15,677 nucleotides of DNA from an uncultured Oscillibacter sp. (GCA_946183715.1 CAMHDB010000012.1:1-15677), one strand, 5' to 3'. Positions 7,186 to 14,607 are shown, counted from the stretch's first letter. Made by a program: numbers and translations. Notes: generated from the sequence alone by a model not told the origin.

Positions 7186-7779
7186 TCAAGTCGCCGGGTC
7201 GCCGCAGAGCGCGAACGCCGCACCCTTTACGAGTTTGTCGGACGTTTCCAGAAGCGCCTCTTTGGGCAGGGACATTCCGCGGTCGAACCACGTCTTCATA
7301 AGCCCCGTCAGCCCGAACGCCACGAAGCTGGAAAAGTACGACAACTGCTCTTCCGTCAGCGCGGAGTAGCGCCGCGCAATCAGACGCCGCCCGTTGACGC
7401 AGGCCAAGCGCTGAATCCCTTCCAGAAAGCCGCTGCACGAATCGTTCTTGAACAGCGTCGCGCAGGCCTCCCGGTGGGCTACTACATAATCCAGTAACGG
7501 CTCGAACAGGGGCCGCAATGAATTTCCTTCCACGGCCTCCTGAAAGTGCGCGTCGACTAACGCCTGTGCCTCGTTGAGCATGTCCTCCTCGACGCTCCGC
7601 ATCAGCGCGGTCGTGTCGGGGTAGTGCAGGTAGAACGTGCCCCGGTTCACGTCGGCGCGCTCGGCGATGTCCCGGACTGATATCCGCGAGAATCCCTTCT
7701 CCCGTAGAAGGTCCATAAAGCCCTGCTTCAAGAGTTTGCGGGACCGTCTGGCGCGGCGGTCCTCCGAAATTTCCGCCAT
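7186..7779 (-). CDS. TetR/AcrR-family transcriptional regulator
   Basis: A 197-residue one-component regulator. The N-terminal DNA-binding domain spans about residues 9-57, with the helix-turn-helix at about 33-52 (ISVRDIAERADVNRGTFYLH), a strong TetR signature. The rest is helical ligand-binding and dimerisation sequence of the diverse TetR type, so the ligand cannot be read. The start at 7779 is chosen over an upstream in-frame start at 7800 because GGGAGGT (7786-7792, - strand) lies 6 nt before it. It is transcribed away from the coiled-coil/MMPL operon from an overlapping promoter, the classic layout for a repressor of an adjacent exporter and of itself. Repression is inferred, not shown. 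Confidence 0.92.
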   Translation of the reverse strand: MAEISEDRRARRSRKLLKQGFMDLLREKGFSRISVRDIAERADVNRGTFYLHYPDTTALMRSVEEDMLNEAQALVDAHFQEAVEGNSLRPLFEPLLDYVVAHREACATLFKNDSCSGFLEGIQRLACVNGRRLIARRYSALTEEQLSYFSSFVAFGLTGLMKTWFDRGMSLPKEALLETSDKLVKGAAFALCGDPAT

Positions 7780-7800
7780 TGTGATACCTCCCGAATACAC

Positions 7801-7826
7801 GCCGGAAAAAATTTTTCTTTTCCGGC
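7801..7826. repeat. Inverted repeat in the tetR leader
   Basis: GCCGGAAAA (7801-7809) and TTTTCCGGC (7818-7826) form a perfect 9-bp inverted repeat with an AT-rich 8-bp spacer. It lies between the tetR -10 box and its Shine-Dalgarno. It could be an operator for the TetR protein (roadblock in the leader) or an RNA hairpin affecting tetR expression. Confidence 0.5.
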
Positions 7827-7835
7827 AAATGCGTA

Positions 7836-7864
7836 TTGCGTTTTCTCTATGACTGTATTATAAT
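7836..7864 (+). promoter_or_regulatory. Promoter of the coiled-coil/MMPL operon
   Basis: TTGCGT (7836-7841), a 17-bp spacer and a perfect TATAAT (7859-7864) form a sigma-A-type promoter. Transcription would start near 7871, giving a ~60-nt leader before the AAAGGA site (7916-7921) and ATG 7931. The -10 box is shared with the opposite promoter. Confidence 0.75.
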
Positions 7865-7885
7865 ATGCGTGTGTGCGAAAGTCAA
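7857..7885 (-). promoter_or_regulatory. Divergent promoter of the tetR gene
   Basis: On the - strand, TTGACT (complement of 7880-7885), a 17-bp spacer and TATAAT (complement of 7857-7862) form a near-consensus promoter reading into tetR. Its -10 occupies the same palindrome, TATTATAATA (7856-7865), as the + strand -10. Confidence 0.8.
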
Positions 7886-7911
7886 CAGTTTTTTGTTATT
7901 TAACATCTGTT
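7884..7911. promoter_or_regulatory. Candidate TetR operator (dyad)
   Basis: AACAG (7884-7888) with CTGTT (7907-7911) encloses TGTT (7894-7897) with AACA (7902-7905), an imperfect dyad. It overlaps the end of the tetR -35 box and lies just after the + strand transcription start, so a bound regulator could block both promoters. Which of the dyads here is the operator cannot be told from sequence. Confidence 0.35.
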
Positions 7912-7930
7912 CAAGAAAGGAAGTATTCCC

Positions 7931-10870
7931 ATGTCGCTCCGAAGATTCAGGCGTCCTGTCTGCGTGATTCTGGCGGTTCTGCTGACGTTCGGGGCCGCGG
8001 ACGCCGCGCAAGTCCTCGACGACGGCGTACACCCCTCCTGCGACGAGGCCTACTACGCCACTACGGACTATTACGGCAATCTCACCAACGGAAGCGTCGT
8101 GAAAAGTTACACCCTGCGCGGCGCGTCCTCCCTCACCGATTACGGCGTCTACGACGAGGTCGTGAACCTCACGGACGGCTCCGCGCCCGTTCAACAGGAT
8201 GAGCGCCTGACGTTCCATTTCGGACAGGACGCCCCGACACACTTCTATTTCGAGGGCAAAACAAAGGAACCCTTTGAAAATCTCCCGTGGACGCTGGGCG
8301 TACAGTACCGCTTGAACGGCGTGCCGACGAAGGCCGAGGAGCTTTCCGGGAAGACCGGGCTCGTCGAAATCAACGTCGACGCCGTGCCCAACGAGGCCGC
8401 CAGCGACTACGCCCGCTATAACTACGTCCTCACGGCGGCGGCGGTGTTCAATCAGGACGACATTCTATCTTTAGAGGCCCCCGGCGCGCAGATACAGCTT
8501 ATCGGCAATCTCCGGGCCGTACTGTTTCTCGCGTTCCCCGGGGAGGAACAGCATTTCAGTATCCGCGTCGGCGCGGAAAGTTTCTCGTTCGGCGGCATGA
8601 CGTTTATGATGGTTCCGGCGACGCTCTCGCAACTGGACGAAATCGCGAAACTCAGCGAACGCAAGAGCGACTTGGAGGACAGTTACCACGAACTCTCCGA
8701 CAGCCTCGACACCGTGCTGGACACGTTCCAGAGCATGCAGAGCAACCTCTACGAGACGGCCAACGGCCTCGACGAACTCGACGAGGCGCGGCGCACGATT
8801 TCCGCCGGAAAGGGCAACGTCTACAACTCCCTCGACCGCGTACAGGTTGACTTGGAAACCCTCGCGGGGGCGCTCAGTCCGGTGACGCGGCACGCCGACG
8901 AGGCGGAAGCGTTCCTGACGGACAGCCGCGCCGCGCTCAATGCGCTGGTCGACACCGTGTTGCAGATGAACGGCAAATTGTCGGGGCTTGAAGATTCCCT
9001 CAAAGACTTGGAAAGCGGCATGGGGCGCATGGAAAGCGGCCTGTCCGACATCGAAAGCGGCCTCGTCACGCTGGAAAGGAGCCTCGTCAGCGTGGAACTG
9101 GGCCTAGAGGACACGTCCAGCGCTCTCAACGACACCGCAAGCAGTCTGACGGCGGTCGACACGGGCCTGACGGACGTGGAAAACGGCCTCGTGTCGATGG
9201 AAGGCGACCTGTCCGCGACGGAACGCGGCATGGAGACGCTGGAAGTCAATTTGGAGACGCTGGAAGGCGGGCTCGAATCCCTCGAAGGCGGCCTCGAAGA
9301 ACTCGAAGGCGGCACCGACGACGTAAAGCGGATTCTACAGGACGCCTCGGAATTACGTATCAGCCTTAGCCAGCTCGGCGACGCGCTGAATGATACGGGC
9401 ATTCCGGCGCGCGCGGGTGCGTCGGCGGGCGTCTCCGTCGGCCTGACGCAGAGCGACTTGGACAACGTGCGCCAGATTGCCACGCTCTACGGCCTCACCG
9501 CCACGGGCGAGACGCCCAACGAGGGCGCGTTCTATACGGCCATGCTCACGGCGCAGGGGCAGGACGCCGAAACCGCCGCGACCGTCTCGGGGCTGTTCCA
9601 GTCGGGCAACGAGGCGGTCATCGAGGCGCAGGGCCTCACGGAAACGTATCAGGCCTTGCGCGCGCTCTACAACGCGCCGGACTTCCAGACATTCGCCGCC
9701 GCGATTCTCCAACAGCGCGGCTACTCCCAACCCGACGCCCAGACGACCGCCCGGCAGATGGAGCAAATCTGGACGCTCTACCAGTCCCCGGAAGGCTCCG
9801 CCGCCCTCGAACTGCTCTTGTCCTCTATCGGCAACATCGACCGGAATATAAACGGCGTCGCGAGCAGTGCCAACCGGACGCTCGACGACGTGTCGAGTAT
9901 GGCGGCGAACGTCATGTGGGACTTGTCGGACTTGTGCAAGGAGCTGGACGACCTCACGGAGATGGTCGACGACGCCCGGCGGGTGTCGGAGATTCTCCGC
10001 GACGCCTCCGGCGACTTGCGCACGCTCTCGGGCGGCCTCCGCGGCACCTCCGGCGACCTGCGTACCATTCTGGGCGACTTGCGCGACACCTCCGGCGACT
10101 TGCGCGCCGCCTCCGCCGCCCTCCGCGATACGACCGCTCCCTTACAGGACACCCTCCGCAGTCTCGCGGACTTGCTGGAATCCCTCACGGACGCCTCGAA
10201 GCAGTTGCGCGGGACGCTGGTCTCCCTGCGCCGCGCGTCGGGGACTATCCGCGACGTATCGGCGACGGCCCGCGCCGCCTCGGGCAAAGTCCGCGATACG
10301 TCCGCCGTCTTACGCTCCACGCTCTCCGACACCGACGCCCTGCGGAACGTCCTCAACACCTACGAACCCTCCGCAAGAAGCGCCCTCGAAACCCTGAAAA
10401 GTCTAAGCGGCGTATCGACGACCGCGATTCGCGACGTAAACGAGCTTATCGCCCGCACGGAAACGCTTTTGAAGTCGGGCGGAAACCAGCTCGACACCGG
10501 CACCCGCGACACCCTGCAGGGCCTCACGTCCACCATCCGCAAGGCCGCCGACGGCATGGACACGACAAAAGACTTGCAGTCCGCCAAAGACACCATCACG
10601 GATTTGATAGAGGATACTTGGGACGACTACAGCGGGGATGTCAACAACCTGTTGCAAATGGATTCCGGCGCGGAGGCGCAGTCGCTGACTTCCCCGGAGA
10701 ACCCCGCGCCGCAGAGCGTGCAAATCCTGATTCGCACGCAGGAAATTGAGGAGGACGACGAAGAGACGGGCGCGACGAGTACGGCGGCAAAGGACAAGGG
10801 GACGTTCCTTTCCCGCCTCGGGCAGATGTTCCGCGACTTCTGGAACGCCCTGACCGGGCTTTTCCACTGA
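7931..10870 (+). CDS. Secreted heptad-repeat coiled-coil protein, partner of an MMPL transporter
   Basis: A 979-residue exported protein. Residues 1-26 are a signal peptide (RRFRR, hydrophobic core, ADA-AQ). About 27-235 is a beta-rich domain with no family I recognise. Residues 353-464 are sixteen uninterrupted heptads of the LExGLxx type (the X-X-X-Leu-X-X-Gly repeat seen in YhgE/Pip proteins), very acidic. About 495-645 is a helical linker domain. Residues 685-810 are some eighteen heptads of the xSGDLRx type, with balanced charge. The last ~20 residues (FLSRLGQMFRDFWNALTGLF) look like an amphipathic helix. No other membrane span is visible, so it lacks the ABC-2-type membrane part of YhgE. 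The start has AAAGGA at 7916-7921. It stops 12 nt before the MMPL gene. It probably works outside the membrane with that transporter, as an adaptor or substrate-handling arm; this is inference. Confidence 0.85.
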   Translation: MSLRRFRRPVCVILAVLLTFGAADAAQVLDDGVHPSCDEAYYATTDYYGNLTNGSVVKSYTLRGASSLTDYGVYDEVVNLTDGSAPVQQDERLTFHFGQDAPTHFYFEGKTKEPFENLPWTLGVQYRLNGVPTKAEELSGKTGLVEINVDAVPNEAASDYARYNYVLTAAAVFNQDDILSLEAPGAQIQLIGNLRAVLFLAFPGEEQHFSIRVGAESFSFGGMTFMMVPATLSQLDEIAKLSERKSDLEDSYHELSDSLDTVLDTFQSMQSNLYETANGLDELDEARRTISAGKGNVYNSLDRVQVDLETLAGALSPVTRHADEAEAFLTDSRAALNALVDTVLQMNGKLSGLEDSLKDLESGMGRMESGLSDIESGLVTLERSLVSVELGLEDTSSALNDTASSLTAVDTGLTDVENGLVSMEGDLSATERGMETLEVNLETLEGGLESLEGGLEELEGGTDDVKRILQDASELRISLSQLGDALNDTGIPARAGASAGVSVGLTQSDLDNVRQIATLYGLTATGETPNEGAFYTAMLTAQGQDAETAATVSGLFQSGNEAVIEAQGLTETYQALRALYNAPDFQTFAAAILQQRGYSQPDAQTTARQMEQIWTLYQSPEGSAALELLLSSIGNIDRNINGVASSANRTLDDVSSMAANVMWDLSDLCKELDDLTEMVDDARRVSEILRDASGDLRTLSGGLRGTSGDLRTILGDLRDTSGDLRAASAALRDTTAPLQDTLRSLADLLESLTDASKQLRGTLVSLRRASGTIRDVSATARAASGKVRDTSAVLRSTLSDTDALRNVLNTYEPSARSALETLKSLSGVSTTAIRDVNELIARTETLLKSGGNQLDTGTRDTLQGLTSTIRKAADGMDTTKDLQSAKDTITDLIEDTWDDYSGDVNNLLQMDSGAEAQSLTSPENPAPQSVQILIRTQEIEEDDEETGATSTAAKDKGTFLSRLGQMFRDFWNALTGLFH
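8987..9322 (+). repeat. 21-bp-periodic repeat block 1 (16 heptads)
   Basis: In-frame 21-bp units encode residues 353-464 of the coiled-coil protein. Units such as GGAAAGCGGC and CTCGAAGGCGGC recur with drift, suggesting old internal duplication. By my count it encodes about 29 acidic against 4 basic residues. Confidence 0.85.
9983..10360 (+). repeat. 21-bp-periodic repeat block 2 (about 18 heptads)
   Basis: In-frame 21-bp units encode residues 685-810. The best-conserved units share ACCTCCGGCGACTTGCGC (around 10051, 10087) with fewer changes than block 1, suggesting more recent duplication. About 16 acidic and 18 basic residues are encoded. Confidence 0.8.
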
Positions 10871-10882
10871 GGAGGCGCGGCC

Positions 10883-13066
10883 ATGCTTGAGAAAATCGCC
10901 CACTGGCTGACCCGAACGCCCTCGCTCGTGCTGACCGTCGCCGTACTGCTCATGATTCCGTCCGCGCTGGGCTACGTCGCCACGCGCGTCAACTACGACA
11001 TTCTCTCGTACATCCCCGCCGATTTGCCCGCCTCGCGCGGCGAAAAGTTACTCGAAGACCCGTTCAATATGGCCGCGACGAACATGCTCATAGTCGAGGG
11101 CATGCCCGCCGGGTACGCCAACGACCTCGTACACGATATCAAGAACGTCGAAGGCGTGTCGAACGCGCTCTGGGTGAGCAACCTCGTCGGCGTACAGCTC
11201 CCCGTGGAGATGATTCCGGCGCAGTTCCGCGACATGTTCTTTTCCGGCGACGCCACGATGATGTTGATACAGTACGACCACCCGGGGGCTTCCAACGAGA
11301 CCATGCGGGCCATTGACGACGTGCGGAAACTCTGTAACGAAAAATGCTTCCTCGCGGGCTTCTCCGTCGTCACGAAGGACACCCGCGACATCATGGAGGG
11401 GGAGTTACCGTACTTTGTCGGCTTTGCCGTACTGCTGGCGCTGGTCTCTCTGTCACTGTGTCTGGAATCGACGGTTTTGCCGTTCGTGCTCATGATGAGT
11501 ATCGGAATCGCGGTCGTGTACAACCTCGGCACGAACGTTTTGCTAGGCGAAATCTCGTTCCTTACGAAGGCAATCGCCGCCGTTTTACAGTTGGGCGTGA
11601 CCGTCGACTACTCTATTTTCCTCTATCACCGCTACGTCGCGGAGCGTCCGAACTACGCCGACCGCCGCGACGCTATGGCACAGGCCGTCGTGGCGGCGTT
11701 CCGCTCGCTGTCGGGTTCGAGTATGACCACTATCGCCGGATTCCTCGCGCTGTGCTTCATGCGCATGACGCTGGGCCGCGACTTGGGCGTCGTGATGGCC
11801 AAGGGCGTCGTGCTCGGCGTGACCACTGTCGTACTCGTGCTCCCGTCCTTCCTGCTCCTGTTCGACCACTGGATTGAGCGCCACCGCCACCGCGTGCTGA
11901 TTCCGAATTTCCACGGCGTCAATGCCCTGATTCTACGGCACTACCGCCTGTTAGTCGTGCTGATGGTACTGCTCGCCGTGCCGTCGGTGTACGCGTCCAG
12001 CCGCGCCGGGGTCTACTACCAGATTGACGACTCCCTCCCGCAGGATATTGCCTCCATCGTCAGCAACAACAAACTCAAAACCGAATTTGATATGGCGACT
12101 TCGCACTTCATCGTCATGCGCGACGACCTCAACGCCGCGCAAATGAACGATATCGAAAAGCGCCTCGAGAATCTGCCCGGGATTACGTCCGTAGTCTCCT
12201 ACCACAAAATCCTCGGGAGCGGCCTCCCGGACTTCTTCGTTCCGTCCAGCCTCAAAGAAATGCTGAAGCAAGGCGGCTATCAGCTCTTAATGGTGAACTC
12301 GTCGTACCAGACCGCGACGGAGCAGATACAGAGGCAAATGCAGGACATGGACACCATTTTGCAGGCCTACGACCCCGACGCCATGATTACCGGGGAGGGC
12401 GCGCTGTATCAGGGACTGATTGACACGTCCGGCCCCGATATCCGGCTGACGAACTTCCTTTCCGTCGCGGCGATATTCCTGATTATTCTGCTTACGTTCC
12501 AGTCGCTTTCCGTGCCGCTCGTACTCGTCGCCACCATCGAACTCGCCATTCAGATTAACCAGAGCATCGCCTACTTCACCGGAACCGAAAACTTCTTCCT
12601 CGCCCCCGTGATTATCAGCAGTATTCAGCTCGGCGCGACCGTCGACTACGCAATCCTCATGACTTCCCGCTTTCAGGAGGAGTTACGCGCCGGGAAATCC
12701 AGACGGGAGGCCATTCAGATTGCCGCCGACACCTCCGACGCGTCGATTATCACCAGCGCGCTTGTACTCTTCAGCGCGACCCTCGGCGTGTCGTTCATCG
12801 CGACCATCGACCTGATTGGCACCATTTGTATCATGCTGGCGCGCGGCGCGGTCATTTCGGCGGTTATCAGTCTGTTCTTTCTCCCGGCGCTGTTGTACGT
12901 GTGCGAGCCGCTGTTCAACGTGACTTCCCTGCACTGGCGCACGGTACCCGGGCCGAAAGGCGTCGCGGCGGCCCCGGACGACCTCCCCCCGGCCCCGGAA
13001 ATCGTCGCGGCGGCCCCGCCTGACTTGCCTCCGGCCCCCGAAATCGTCACGACCCGGACGGAATAA
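10883..13066 (+). CDS. MMPL/RND-family transporter
   Basis: A 727-residue inner-membrane transporter with the duplicated RND layout. TM1 is at about 14-32, then an outside domain to about 170, then a block of five helices (about 173-335). A second half follows: TM7 at about 355-372, an outside domain to about 535, and helices at about 538-685. Each half carries the MMPL proton-relay Asp-Tyr pair, D242-Y243 in GVTVDYSIFLYHRY and D588-Y589 in GATVDYAILMTSR, equivalent to the pairs in mycobacterial MmpL3. It is therefore expected to be driven by the proton gradient and to export a hydrophobic molecule or lipid; the substrate is unknown. The start at 10883 follows GGAGG (10871-10875). It is 12 nt after the coiled-coil gene, so the two are one operon. 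The C-terminal tail is Pro/Ala-rich with a 14-residue tandem repeat. Confidence 0.95.
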   Translation: MLEKIAHWLTRTPSLVLTVAVLLMIPSALGYVATRVNYDILSYIPADLPASRGEKLLEDPFNMAATNMLIVEGMPAGYANDLVHDIKNVEGVSNALWVSNLVGVQLPVEMIPAQFRDMFFSGDATMMLIQYDHPGASNETMRAIDDVRKLCNEKCFLAGFSVVTKDTRDIMEGELPYFVGFAVLLALVSLSLCLESTVLPFVLMMSIGIAVVYNLGTNVLLGEISFLTKAIAAVLQLGVTVDYSIFLYHRYVAERPNYADRRDAMAQAVVAAFRSLSGSSMTTIAGFLALCFMRMTLGRDLGVVMAKGVVLGVTTVVLVLPSFLLLFDHWIERHRHRVLIPNFHGVNALILRHYRLLVVLMVLLAVPSVYASSRAGVYYQIDDSLPQDIASIVSNNKLKTEFDMATSHFIVMRDDLNAAQMNDIEKRLENLPGITSVVSYHKILGSGLPDFFVPSSLKEMLKQGGYQLLMVNSSYQTATEQIQRQMQDMDTILQAYDPDAMITGEGALYQGLIDTSGPDIRLTNFLSVAAIFLIILLTFQSLSVPLVLVATIELAIQINQSIAYFTGTENFFLAPVIISSIQLGATVDYAILMTSRFQEELRAGKSRREAIQIAADTSDASIITSALVLFSATLGVSFIATIDLIGTICIMLARGAVISAVISLFFLPALLYVCEPLFNVTSLHWRTVPGPKGVAAAPDDLPPAPEIVAAAPPDLPPAPEIVTTRTE
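12962..13045 (+). repeat. 42-bp tandem duplication in the MMPL tail
   Basis: Two adjacent 42-bp copies (12962-13003, 13004-13045) encode VAAAPDDLPPAPEI and VAAAPPDLPPAPEI. They differ at a few positions. The product is a flexible Pro-rich cytoplasmic tail. Confidence 0.9.
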
Positions 13067-13072
13067 GCACCC

Positions 13073-13101
13073 CTCCCCCGTGGGCGCGGGGGAGATTTTT
13101 T
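13073..13101 (+). terminator. Intrinsic terminator of the MMPL operon
   Basis: CTCCCCCG (13073-13080) pairs with CGGGGGAG (13087-13094) around a 6-nt loop and is followed by A and six Ts (13096-13101). It begins 6 nt after the stop codon. It is a standard Rho-independent terminator. Confidence 0.92.
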
Positions 13102-13350
13102 GTCTCCCCGCAGGGCGCGCGGTGACAGTCCGGCAAGGCGTTTCCGTCCGAATGCCCGAAAACCGGGGCCGCCGGGGGGACTTTTTACGCATTTGTAACA
13201 ATTCTGAAATAATTTCAAAATGGTTTCCGGATTGCGGTTGAATGTAACTCTTTTGTCACTTTTCTGGCGGAATTTGTATCCGGTTTTTTATCCCAACTTT
13301 TTACAGTTCCCAAAATCGGACGGCTTTTAGACTAATTTTCAGTTTTTTGC
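13102..13350 (+). promoter_or_regulatory. Gene-free regulatory stretch with WalR-like boxes
   Basis: No credible gene is seen between the MMPL terminator and the next promoter. The first ~80 nt are GC-rich and contain a long dyad, AGTCC (13127-13131) with GGACT (13178-13182), followed by TTTTT, possibly a second weak terminator. The rest is AT-rich. Two direct-repeat boxes lie there: TGTAAC-N5-TGAAAT (13194-13210) and TGTAAC-N5-TGTCAC (13243-13259). Each has one mismatch to the WalR (YycF) consensus TGTWAH-N5-TGTWAH. Because WalR controls wall-remodelling genes in Bacillus and the next gene is of that kind, control by a WalR-like regulator is a reasonable hypothesis. Confidence 0.4.
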
Positions 13351-13379
13351 TTGACAAACCGGCAGTTTCGGGGTATACT
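13351..13379 (+). promoter_or_regulatory. Sigma-A promoter of the G5/3D protein gene
   Basis: TTGACA (13351-13356, perfect), a 17-bp spacer and TATACT (13374-13379) form a strong promoter. Transcription should start near 13386, leaving a ~78-nt leader. Confidence 0.9.
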
Positions 13380-13397
13380 GTGCCCAACCTGAAAAGA

Positions 13398-13446
13398 GTA
13401 ACAAATAGTTACAAGTTGTTTCCCGCACGGGAACCGTTGAAAAACG
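13398..13446 (+). promoter_or_regulatory. Structured 5' leader with three small hairpins
   Basis: In the leader GTAAC pairs with GTTAC (13398-13412), TTCCCG with CGGGAA (13420-13433) and CGTT with AACG around a GAAA tetraloop (13435-13446). The last ends 3 nt before the GGAGG site at 13450-13454. None leads into a T-run. It may affect stability or translation. I do not recognise a known riboswitch. Confidence 0.35.
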
Positions 13447-13463
13447 ACTGGAGGAATTGTAAC

Positions 13464-14570
13464 ATGGAAAGCAGAAAACAGAGCGGACAACGCCGTTGGT
13501 CGTGGGTACACCACGTTGTGACGCTCTCCGCCGCGTTGGTCGTTCTGTTCTCCGCGCTGTCCGCCGCAGGCTGGGTGGACGCCGACGCCCTCTATATCCT
13601 GACCGGAATCGAGGACAAGGCAATCGTACTCAAAGAGGACGCCTACGTATCCGCGCTCGCGTCCAGACAGGTATACCTCACCGAGACCGGCACGAGCCGC
13701 GACGTGATTCTCACCGAGGGGCAGGATGTCACCATCCGCCACGGCGACAAAGTCATGACCGTGGTCTCCCGTCAGGAAAGGGTCTCCGCACTGCTGGACC
13801 GCATGCACGTTGAAATGTCTCCGCTCGAGATGATTTCCATTCAGGTCAAGGACGAGAACAACGTGGAAGTCGTGATTTCCGAAGACCTGACCTATTACGA
13901 CCGCGAGACCGAACCCGCCCCCCACGAGACCGTGCGCGTGCCCAGTGACAAGATTCCCGTCGGCACGGAGCAGGTCGTGCAGGAGGGCAAGGACGGAGAG
14001 CGGACTTGCGTCTATGAAGTCACATGGTCGGGCGGCGAAATGCTCTCCCGGCAGTTGGTCGAGGAGGCCACCAATAACGCCGTCGACAAAATCGTGGAGT
14101 ACGGCGTAGAACCCGAACCCGTGCCCGTAGAGGCGGCCCCGATTCCCGAGCCTGACCCCGAGCCTGTAATCGAAACCCCCGCGAACAATTCCAGTCTGCC
14201 CATGGACAAACTGGTCGACGTTCGGAAGAACGGCAACGGCGGCGGAACGCTGGTTTTCAAGTCGGGCAGAACCGTCAAGTTCAAGGCCATCAAGAACATG
14301 ACCGCCACGGCCTACAACAAGAATGAGCCGAAAGTCGGCACCATCACGGCCAGCGGAACCAAGGTTCACAAGGGCGTCGTCGCGGTAGACAGACGCGTCA
14401 TCAAACTCGGCACCAAGATGTACGTCGTCGCCAGCGGCGGCTACGAGTACGGCTACTCCGTCGCCGAGGACACCGGAGTTTTCGGAAACGTCATCGACCT
14501 CTATTTCGAGAGCTACAGCGGAATGCAGCAGTTCGGACGCCGTCCCTGCACGGTCTATATTCTGGAATGA
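13464..14570 (+). CDS. YabE-like wall protein with G5 and 3D domains
   Basis: A 368-residue protein anchored by one N-terminal membrane segment or uncleaved signal (about 16-37). Then come one or two YabE-type DUF348-like modules (about 45-135), a G5 domain (about 140-214, with VPSDKIPVGTEQVVQEG), an acidic Glu/Pro linker (215-239) and a C-terminal 3D domain (about 278-368). The 3D domain starts at MTATAYN and has its three aspartates at D309 (VAVD), D336 (AEDTG) and D345 (IDLYF). 3D domains form a double-psi barrel related to lytic transglycosylases such as MltA, so peptidoglycan cleavage or remodelling outside the membrane is expected. The ATG at 13464 is chosen by GGAGG at 13450-13454; in-frame upstream starts fall inside the promoter. 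It is a single-gene unit between a strong promoter and a terminator. Confidence 0.9.
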   Translation: MESRKQSGQRRWSWVHHVVTLSAALVVLFSALSAAGWVDADALYILTGIEDKAIVLKEDAYVSALASRQVYLTETGTSRDVILTEGQDVTIRHGDKVMTVVSRQERVSALLDRMHVEMSPLEMISIQVKDENNVEVVISEDLTYYDRETEPAPHETVRVPSDKIPVGTEQVVQEGKDGERTCVYEVTWSGGEMLSRQLVEEATNNAVDKIVEYGVEPEPVPVEAAPIPEPDPEPVIETPANNSSLPMDKLVDVRKNGNGGGTLVFKSGRTVKFKAIKNMTATAYNKNEPKVGTITASGTKVHKGVVAVDRRVIKLGTKMYVVASGGYEYGYSVAEDTGVFGNVIDLYFESYSGMQQFGRRPCTVYILE

Positions 14571-14579
14571 CGGAAACAA

Positions 14580-14607
14580 AACCCCCAGCCCGATTCGGGC
14601 GGGGGTT
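14580..14607. terminator. Bidirectional terminator between the 3D gene and csaB
   Basis: AACCCCC (14580-14586) pairs with GGGGGTT (14601-14607), and inside GCCCG pairs with CGGGC (14588-14592, 14596-14600) around ATT. On the + strand TTCTTG follows. On the - strand the stem runs into TTTTGTTT. It lies between two convergent genes and fits both, with the better T-run on the csaB side. Confidence 0.88.

Noticed and set aside
8987..9322. Regular 21-bp spacing that could be mistaken for a CRISPR or satellite array.
   Set aside because: The units are in frame, degenerate and encode protein heptads; there are no spacers.
9778..10359. A 193-codon antisense frame rich in Arg and Ser over repeat block 2.
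   Set aside because: It is a low-complexity shadow of the heptad repeats and has no independent support.
3300..10520. Apparent preference for CTA-CAG over CTG-CAG, suggesting PstI-site avoidance.
   Set aside because: CTGCAG does occur (about 10514) and the expected number is small, so the shortage is not convincing.
13332..14579. A 415-codon open frame antisense to the G5/3D gene.
   Set aside because: It mirrors a real gene with clear domains, has no family-like sequence or good ribosome site, and long antisense frames are common in GC-rich genes.
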